From NCBI GenBank assembly GCA_050184115.1, contig JBFXAQ010000010.1:62001-126000 (forward strand): a DNA stretch of 64,000 nucleotides, written 5' to 3'. Below the pieces are notes generated by a model, which ran no database searches, had not been told where the DNA came from, and saw only the letters and a program-made list of their open reading frames with translations. Position numbers and translations under genes: made by a program. The stretch comes from JACKNG01 sp050184115. Lineage in GTDB: Bacteria > Pseudomonadota > Gammaproteobacteria > Ga0077536. Position 1 is the first letter of the stretch. Every line of letters begins with the position of its first letter. Positions 58,840 through 64,000 of the stretch are shown here, piece by piece.

Positions 58840-59832
58840 ATGACGGCGCCCGCGGAGTACGTCGTCCACGGCGCGCCGATCAGCCTGTTCACGCGCAAGC
58901 TCGAGGCGGCGCTGGCCTTCAAGGGCATCGCCTACCGCTTCGAGATCAAGGACGAGGCCCGCGGCGCGGCGCTGGAAGCGCGCGCAGGCACCCACCAGGT
59001 GCCGGTGCTGGAGACGCCGGACGGCTGGTGGGTGGCGGACTCGACCCCGCAGATCCGTTGGTTGGACGCGCTCCACCCGCTGATGCCGATGTTCCCGCCC
59101 GGCCCCGCCGGCGTGCTCGTCCACCTGCTCGAAGACGTCCTCGACGAGTGGGTGTCGCGCGTCATGGTCCACTACCGTTGGCACGACGACGACAACACGC
59201 GCCACATCGTCAGCGCGCTCAGCGGGCGCGAGGTCGACCTCGGCACCGCCCGCGCGCATCCGCTCGCCACCTGGGGCCTGCGCGCGTGCCGGGCCACCGG
59301 GACCGCGTCGGTCACCGCGCAGCAGTCCGCCGGGCGCGAGTACCTCGGCCTCGTCGAGGCCCTCGAGACGCAACTCGCGCAGACGCCATACGCGCTCGGC
59401 GAACTGCCCACCGCGGTCGACTGCGCGCTGCTCGGCGGCCTGCGTGCGCACACCCTGCCGGACCCGCATCCCGACCTCTCGATGTACCCGCGCGTCAACG
59501 CCTGGGCTGCCGCGGGCCATGCGTGGCCGGGCCGGGGCAGCCTGCCGCCGTTTCCCGCCACCACGCGGTTTGGCGAACACCTGCTCGAGCTCGCCCGCGA
59601 GCACTATGGTCCGTTCATGGCCGCCAACCGCGCGGCGCGCGCCGACGGCCGCAAGGCCTTCGTCGTCGACACCTACGGCGAGCCCGTCAGCTACCTGGCG
59701 CGGGCCTACCCGGAGCGCGCGCGACGCATGATCGGCGAGCGCATCGAACACACCCTGACCGCTGCGGAACAGCGCGAGGTGCGCGCCTGGCTCGGCGCGT
59801 GCGGCCTCGCGCACTGCTTCGATCTCGCCTGA
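58840..59832 (+). CDS. Glutathione S-transferase-family protein
   Basis: 330 residues. EYVVHGAPISLFTRKLEAALAFKGIAYRFE is the GST N-terminal thioredoxin-like domain, with SLF where catalytic Ser may lie; GTHQVPVLETPDGWWVADSTPQIRWL gives the cis-Pro and glutathione-binding DS motif. The C-terminal helical domain is longer than usual. No ribosome site is seen. It sits between the relics and the intact monooxygenase. Confidence 0.8.
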   Translation: MTAPAEYVVHGAPISLFTRKLEAALAFKGIAYRFEIKDEARGAALEARAGTHQVPVLETPDGWWVADSTPQIRWLDALHPLMPMFPPGPAGVLVHLLEDVLDEWVSRVMVHYRWHDDDNTRHIVSALSGREVDLGTARAHPLATWGLRACRATGTASVTAQQSAGREYLGLVEALETQLAQTPYALGELPTAVDCALLGGLRAHTLPDPHPDLSMYPRVNAWAAAGHAWPGRGSLPPFPATTRFGEHLLELAREHYGPFMAANRAARADGRKAFVVDTYGEPVSYLARAYPERARRMIGERIEHTLTAAEQREVRAWLGACGLAHCFDLA

Positions 59833-59897
59833 AGGGCCGTCGGTCATGCTGCATGCGCAGCATGGCAAGGCCGGGAGATCCATGCGAGGCTACGCCG

Positions 59898-59917
59898 GGG
59901 CCGCCCGCTGGCGGCCC
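59898..59917. other. Perfect 8-bp hairpin upstream of the monooxygenase
   Basis: GGGCCGCC, loop CGCT, GGCGGCCC, about 33 nt before the monooxygenase ATG. A second short hairpin (ATGCTGC/GCAGCAT) lies near 59848. They could terminate the GST transcript or structure the leader. Confidence 0.4.
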
Positions 59918-59950
59918 TTCCGCCATGTTCGCCCAGGGGAGACACCGCGC

Positions 59951-61789
59951 ATGAGCCAACCCGCATCCGCCGTCGGCGGCAAGACCTTCGCCCTGCCCAC
60001 CATCGACGAGCTCGGTTTCGACCCGGGCGAACTCCGCCAGCGCTACAGGATGGAGCGCGACCGCCGCCTGCGCCGCGAGGGCAACGACCAGTACCGCGAG
60101 GTGAGCGGCGACCTGGCGCGCTTCGTCGACGACCCCTACATCGAGGAGACCATCGTCCGCGAACCCGTGGTCGCGCGCTGCGAGGTCGTCGTGGTCGGTG
60201 CCGGCTTCGGCGGCCTGCTCGCCGCGGCGCGACTGCAACAGGCCGGGGTCACGGACATCCGCATCGTCGAGAAGGCCGGCGACGTCGGTGGCACCTGGTA
60301 CTGGAACCGCTACCCCGGCGCGCAGTGCGACATCGAGTCCTACGTCTACCTGCCGCTGCTCGAAGAAACCGGCTACATGCCGAAGGAGAAATACTCCTTC
60401 CAGCCCGAGATCTTCGAACATGCCCGCCGCATCGCGCGGCACTTCGACCTCTACCCGAAGACGCTCTTCCAGACCCACATCACCACCGCGCGCTGGGTCG
60501 AGGACGATCACCGCTGGCGCATCGAGACCGACCGCGGCGACGTGCTCAGCGCACGCTTCGTCATCATGTCGAGCGGGCCGCTGAACCGCCCCAAGCTGCC
60601 CGGCATCCCGGGCATCGAGACCTTCAAGGGGCACACCTTCCATACCAGCCGCTGGGACTACGACTACACCGGCGGCGACACCACCGGTGGCCTCGACAAG
60701 CTGGCCGACAAGCGCGTCGGCATCATCGGCACCGGCGCCACGGCCATCCAGTGCGTGTCGCACCTCGGCGCCGCGGCGCAGGAACTCTACGTCTTCCAGC
60801 GCACGCCCTCGGCCATCGACGAGCGCGGCAACAAGCCGACCGACCCCGAGTGGGCGAAATCACTGAAACCCGGCTGGCAGGCCGAGCGCAACCTCAACTT
60901 CGTCTCCATCCTGGCAGGCATTCCGCAGGAGCAGGATCTCGTCAACGACCGCTGGACGGATCTCTTCAAGGCGCTGGCCAAGCTCCTCGCCGCGGGCGGC
61001 AACGACGAGATGTCGATGGCGGACGTCGCCGCCATGTCCGAGATCGCGGACTACAGGAAGATGAACCAGATCCGGGACCGCGTCGCGGCGACCGTTCGCG
61101 ACGCCGAGACGGCGAGGGATCTGATGCCCTGGTACCGCCAGTGGTGCAAGCGGCCGGTGTTCAACGACGAGTTCCTGCCCACCTTCAACCGGCCCAACGT
61201 GCACCTCGTCGACACCGAGGGCCAGGGCGTGGACCGGGTCACCGAGCGTGGCGTGGTGGTGAAGGGGGTCGAGTACGAACTCGACTGCCTCATCTTCGCC
61301 ACCGGTTTCGAGGTCGGCACCGCCTATACGCGGCGCTCGGAATTCGAGGTCTACGGCCGCGATGGCCTCTCACTCTCCGACTACTGGGCCGAGGGCATGA
61401 AGACCTTCCACGGTTTCTTGAGCCACGGCTTCCCCAACTGTTTCCACATGGGCCTGACCCAGACCGGGCTCGCGCCCAATTTCACCTACATGCTGGACGG
61501 CCAGGCCGCCCACATCGCGTGGCTGATCGGCCAGGTCGAGACCCGCAAGGGCAACACCATCGACTGCACGCCGGCGGCCGAGGCGGCGTGGGTCGATCTC
61601 GTCCGCCAGCCCAACTTCATGTCGGAGTACCTGAGCACCTGCACCCCCGGTTACTACAACGGCGAAGGGCAGCTGGGCGGCGGCTACGGCTTCTTCGAGA
61701 ACATCTACGGTGAAGGTGCCGTGCAGTTCTACCAGATGCTGGAACGCTGGCGCGCGGACGGTGCGCTCGACGGCGTAACGATCAGCTGA
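59951..61789 (+). CDS. Flavin-containing Baeyer-Villiger-type monooxygenase
   Basis: 612 residues. After a 75-residue N-terminal extension come the FAD loop VVGAGFGGLLAARL, GGTWYWNRYPGAQCD, the BVMO fingerprint FKGHTFHTSRWD, the NADPH loop IIGTGATAIQ and IFATGFEVGTAYTR. It should insert oxygen next to a ketone to give an ester or lactone. GGGGAG precedes ATG 59951. Part of its N-terminus is duplicated as a relic upstream. It could feed the ketone-to-ester steps of the region. Confidence 0.9.
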   Translation: MSQPASAVGGKTFALPTIDELGFDPGELRQRYRMERDRRLRREGNDQYREVSGDLARFVDDPYIEETIVREPVVARCEVVVVGAGFGGLLAAARLQQAGVTDIRIVEKAGDVGGTWYWNRYPGAQCDIESYVYLPLLEETGYMPKEKYSFQPEIFEHARRIARHFDLYPKTLFQTHITTARWVEDDHRWRIETDRGDVLSARFVIMSSGPLNRPKLPGIPGIETFKGHTFHTSRWDYDYTGGDTTGGLDKLADKRVGIIGTGATAIQCVSHLGAAAQELYVFQRTPSAIDERGNKPTDPEWAKSLKPGWQAERNLNFVSILAGIPQEQDLVNDRWTDLFKALAKLLAAGGNDEMSMADVAAMSEIADYRKMNQIRDRVAATVRDAETARDLMPWYRQWCKRPVFNDEFLPTFNRPNVHLVDTEGQGVDRVTERGVVVKGVEYELDCLIFATGFEVGTAYTRRSEFEVYGRDGLSLSDYWAEGMKTFHGFLSHGFPNCFHMGLTQTGLAPNFTYMLDGQAAHIAWLIGQVETRKGNTIDCTPAAEAAWVDLVRQPNFMSEYLSTCTPGYYNGEGQLGGGYGFFENIYGEGAVQFYQMLERWRADGALDGVTIS

Positions 61790-61794
61790 ATCCA

Positions 61795-61827
61795 CCGCGA
61801 CGCGGCGTACGTGGCGCCGCGTCGCGG
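61795..61827. terminator. Strong hairpin between convergent genes
   Basis: CCGCGACGCGGCG, loop TACGTGG, CGCCGCGTCGCGG; a perfect 13-bp stem in the 50-nt gap between the monooxygenase and the minus-strand MDR. A T-richer GTTGTCGTTT follows. Confidence 0.6.
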
Positions 61828-61839
61828 AGCGTTGTCGTT

Positions 61840-62883
61840 TCAGCGCGTCGCGCGCGCCTCGGCCTCGTCGATGGCGACCAGCAGGGTGCCCTGGTTGGCG
61901 CCGCGGAAGAGCGTCATGAAGGCGGACGGCAACTGGTCGAAGCCGACGTGGAGATCCTCGCGGTAGACGATCTTGCCGGCCTCGTGCCAGGCCTTGAGAT
62001 CGGCCACGGCGCGCGGGAACTCGGCGGCGTAGTTGCCGCACAGGAAGCCCTGCATGCGGATGGAGCCATAGATGAGGCGCATCATGTTGCGCGGCCCTTC
62101 CGGCTGGTGCCCGGCGTCGTAGCTCGAGATCTGGCCGCACAGCACGATACGGCCCTTGGGCGCCATGTTGTTCACCGCCGCCTGCAGGATGTCGCCGCCG
62201 ACGTTGTCGAAGAAGACGTCGATGCCGTTGGGGCAGAGTTCCGCCAGGCGCGCCTCGACGTTCTCGTGCTTGTAGTCGATGGCGGCGTCGATGCCGCACT
62301 CGCCGGTCAGCCAGGCGCACTTGTCGGCGCCGCCGGCAATGCCGATGACGCGCAGGCCCTTGATCCTGCCGATCTGGCACACCGTCGATCCAGTCGAGCC
62401 GGCGGCGCCGGAGACGACCAGCGTCTCCCCAGGCTGGGGCTGGCCGACCTCGAGCAGGCCGAAGTAGGCGGTCAGCGGATTCAGACCGTAACGGCCAAGC
62501 GCGTCGACGAAGCTGATGCCATCGGGCAACTTGGTCGGCTTGCGCAGGTTGGTCGCCGCGACCGTGGCGTAGTCCTGCCAGGTCGAGATCGAGGACACGC
62601 GGTCGCCGACGGCGAATTCGGGGTTGTTCGAGGCGACCACGCGGCCCACCGCCGGCGCCATCACCGGGGTGCCCAGCGGGACGGAGGGATAGAAGCTGTT
62701 GCCCGGCGGGTCCATCCAGTTGCGCATGGTCGGCGCGCACAGGAAGACCGTGTTGCGGATGCGGACCTCGCCGTCGGCCAGTGGCGCGTCCGGCGCCGGC
62801 TCCTCGCGGTATTCGAAGTCGTCGAGGCGGAGCTGCCCCTGCGGGCGGGCGCGCAGCAGCCATTGGCGGTTGAGGTCGGACAT
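61840..62883 (-). CDS. NADP-dependent MDR (leukotriene-B4-dehydrogenase-like)
   Basis: 347 residues. RQWLLRARPQGQL opening, SGAAGSTGSTVCQIGRIKG nucleotide loop, FFDNVGGDILQAAVNNM and FLCGNYAAEFP are signatures of the curcumin reductase/PTGR branch. ATG at 62883 has GGGAG 9 nt upstream; one three codons earlier would be too close to it. Reduces alpha,beta-unsaturated ketones with NADPH. Flanked by two monooxygenases. Confidence 0.88.
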   Translation of the reverse strand: MSDLNRQWLLRARPQGQLRLDDFEYREEPAPDAPLADGEVRIRNTVFLCAPTMRNWMDPPGNSFYPSVPLGTPVMAPAVGRVVASNNPEFAVGDRVSSISTWQDYATVAATNLRKPTKLPDGISFVDALGRYGLNPLTAYFGLLEVGQPQPGETLVVSGAAGSTGSTVCQIGRIKGLRVIGIAGGADKCAWLTGECGIDAAIDYKHENVEARLAELCPNGIDVFFDNVGGDILQAAVNNMAPKGRIVLCGQISSYDAGHQPEGPRNMMRLIYGSIRMQGFLCGNYAAEFPRAVADLKAWHEAGKIVYREDLHVGFDQLPSAFMTLFRGANQGTLLVAIDEAEARATR

Positions 62884-63024
62884 CGGTGGCATCTCCCGGG
62901 TTGGTCGGACCGCACGGTCCGTGGATAATCGAGCGCACGATTCTAACGCCCGCGCCGGCGCCCGCTACCCGGCGCCGCAAGGGCGGCGGAGTCGCGTCCG
63001 CAATGCTTCAAGAGGGGAGAACAC

Positions 63025-64000
63025 ATGTCCACGACCCAGACCCCGACGCATCATCGCGTCATCATCATCGGCGCCGGCGGCGGCGGCCTGTGCATGGGCA
63101 TCCAGCTGAAGAAGGCCGGCATCGACGACTTCGTCATGCTCGACAAGGCTTCCGGCGTCGGCGGCACCTGGTACTGGAACACCTACCCCGGCGCCGAATG
63201 CGACGTGCAGTCACATCTCTATTCCTTCTCCTTCGAACCCAAGCTCGACTGGTCGCGCCCGTTCGCCGGGCAGGCCGAGATCCTCGAGTACATGAACCAC
63301 TGTGCCGACAAGTACGGTCTGCGTCCGCACCTGCGCCTGAACACGCCGGTGCGGGCGGCGCGCTGGGACGAGGACGCGGCGAGCTGGAAGGTCGAAACCG
63401 GCGACGGCACGCTGCTCACGGCCGACGTCGTGGTGAGTGCGCTCGGCATGTTCAACAACCTGGTGTGGCCGGAGATCCCCGGCATCGAGGACTTCCAGGG
63501 CACGTATTTCCATTCCGCGCGCTGGAACCATGACTACGACCTCGCCGGCAAGCGGGTCGGCGTGGTCGGCATCGCGGCGAGCGCGGTCCAGTTCGTGCCC
63601 GAGATCGTCAGGCAGGTCGCGCACGTGACGCTCTACCAGCGCACCGCCAACTGGGTGGTGCCGAAGCCGAACGCACCTTACGGCGAAGCCGAGCTGGCGC
63701 ATTTCCGCGCCCACCCGGAAACCGTCAGGGCCAGCCGCGAGGCGATCTACGACACCTGGAACACGCTGTGCACGTTCAACGACAAGGACGTGCTGGCCGA
63801 GATCGAGCGCCAGGGACTCGAGCGCATCGCGGCGGTACGGGATCCGCAGACCCGCGCCAAACTGACCCCGCAGCACCCCTTCGGCTGCCGCCGCCCGCTG
63901 TTCTCCGACAACTACTACTGGATCTTCAACGAACCCAACGTCGAACTCGTCACCACGCCCATCGACCACATCGGGCCGAAGGGGGTCGTGACCGCAGACG
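63025..64000 (+). CDS. Baeyer-Villiger-type flavin monooxygenase, partial (runs off the window)
   Basis: 325 visible codons. FAD loop IIGAGGGGLCMGIQ, GGTWYWNTYPGAECD and the fingerprint FQGTYFHSARWN place it with BVMOs. The second Rossmann loop is VGIAASAVQ where GTGASAVQ is usual, so the NADPH loop has Ala for Gly. AGAGGGGAGA precedes the ATG. It lacks the long N-terminal extension of the monooxygenase at 59951. Divergent from the MDR. Confidence 0.88.
   Translation, partial: MSTTQTPTHHRVIIIGAGGGGLCMGIQLKKAGIDDFVMLDKASGVGGTWYWNTYPGAECDVQSHLYSFSFEPKLDWSRPFAGQAEILEYMNHCADKYGLRPHLRLNTPVRAARWDEDAASWKVETGDGTLLTADVVVSALGMFNNLVWPEIPGIEDFQGTYFHSARWNHDYDLAGKRVGVVGIAASAVQFVPEIVRQVAHVTLYQRTANWVVPKPNAPYGEAELAHFRAHPETVRASREAIYDTWNTLCTFNDKDVLAEIERQGLERIAAVRDPQTRAKLTPQHPFGCRRPLFSDNYYWIFNEPNVELVTTPIDHIGPKGVVTAD

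Noticed and set aside
1..64000. tRNA/rRNA genes, CRISPR arrays, insertion sequences or integrases
   Set aside because: No regularly spaced repeats, no transposase-like motif and no recognisable RNA gene were seen by reading; very small RNAs cannot be excluded.

Overview
The window is high-GC DNA, roughly two-thirds G+C by eye, densely packed with short intergenic gaps and ATGA/GTGA overlaps. The gene mix is that of an aerobic catabolic proteobacterium, probably a gammaproteobacterium: CoA-ester chemistry, flavin monooxygenases, luciferase-like (LLM) flavoenzymes, hydrocarbon-type accessory proteins (NIPSNAP, EthD, SnoaL-like, GST-like), a RegB/RegA redox two-component pair and PEP-CTERM-type secreted proteins. 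The species cannot be read from the sequence; a hydrocarbon-degrading lineage such as Immundisolibacter is only a guess. I saw no tRNA, rRNA, CRISPR array, transposase or integrase gene.

Region 1 (1-19.5 kb). A PEP-CTERM-type secreted protein is cut by the left edge. Next come a membrane module (unknown six-TM protein plus subunit III-like and subunit IV-like heme-copper oxidase proteins), a second exported protein, a 2-hydroxyacid dehydrogenase and a P450. An SCP2-like / alpha-beta-hydrolase / LLM / deazaflavin-type reductase run follows. Then come a TlpA thioredoxin with a His-rich outer-membrane barrel protein (probably RegA-regulated), a histidinol-phosphate-type aminotransferase, many small enzymes, and the first of two DUF3047-like paralogs.

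Region 2 (19.5-34.9 kb). After an RRM RNA-binding protein comes a minus-strand operon for a three-subunit acetone-carboxylase-like enzyme, followed by a FAH-fold hydrolase and a quinone-oxidoreductase-like MDR. Further on are two more LLM enzymes, the second DUF3047-like protein with a ribosome-site-sequestering leader hairpin, a metallo-beta-lactamase-fold hydrolase, a cytochrome c, and regB-regA with a RegR-type box in the shared divergent promoter.

Region 3 (35-46.2 kb) is a long plus-strand CoA-ester run: CoA transferase, HMG-CoA-synthase-like/DUF35 fusion, thiolase, acyl-CoA dehydrogenase, malonyl-CoA ligase, MaoC, CitE-like lyase, haloalkane dehalogenase, FlK-like thioesterase, PanB and TesB.

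Region 4 (46.2-64 kb) holds a CHASE-PAS-GGDEF-EAL protein, TetR, IcmF (fused isobutyryl-CoA mutase), a BtuF-like protein without a signal peptide, DUF1289, a hydratase, an MDR, EthD and an acyl-CoA dehydrogenase. Two concatenated gene relics, a GST-like protein and two Baeyer-Villiger-type monooxygenases flanking another MDR complete it.

Scattered between genes is a family of perfect hairpins whose arms begin GGGGAC(A/G)G, with different inner stems and one compensatory base-pair change, plus a 44-bp tandem repeat containing GGGGTCAGACCCC. The most unusual items are these hairpins, the RegR-type boxes, the hydrolase without its nucleophilic serine, the HMG-CoA-synthase-like/DUF35 fusion without the catalytic cysteine beside a thiolase, the dehalogenase/FlK-like pair, and the relic pseudogenes.
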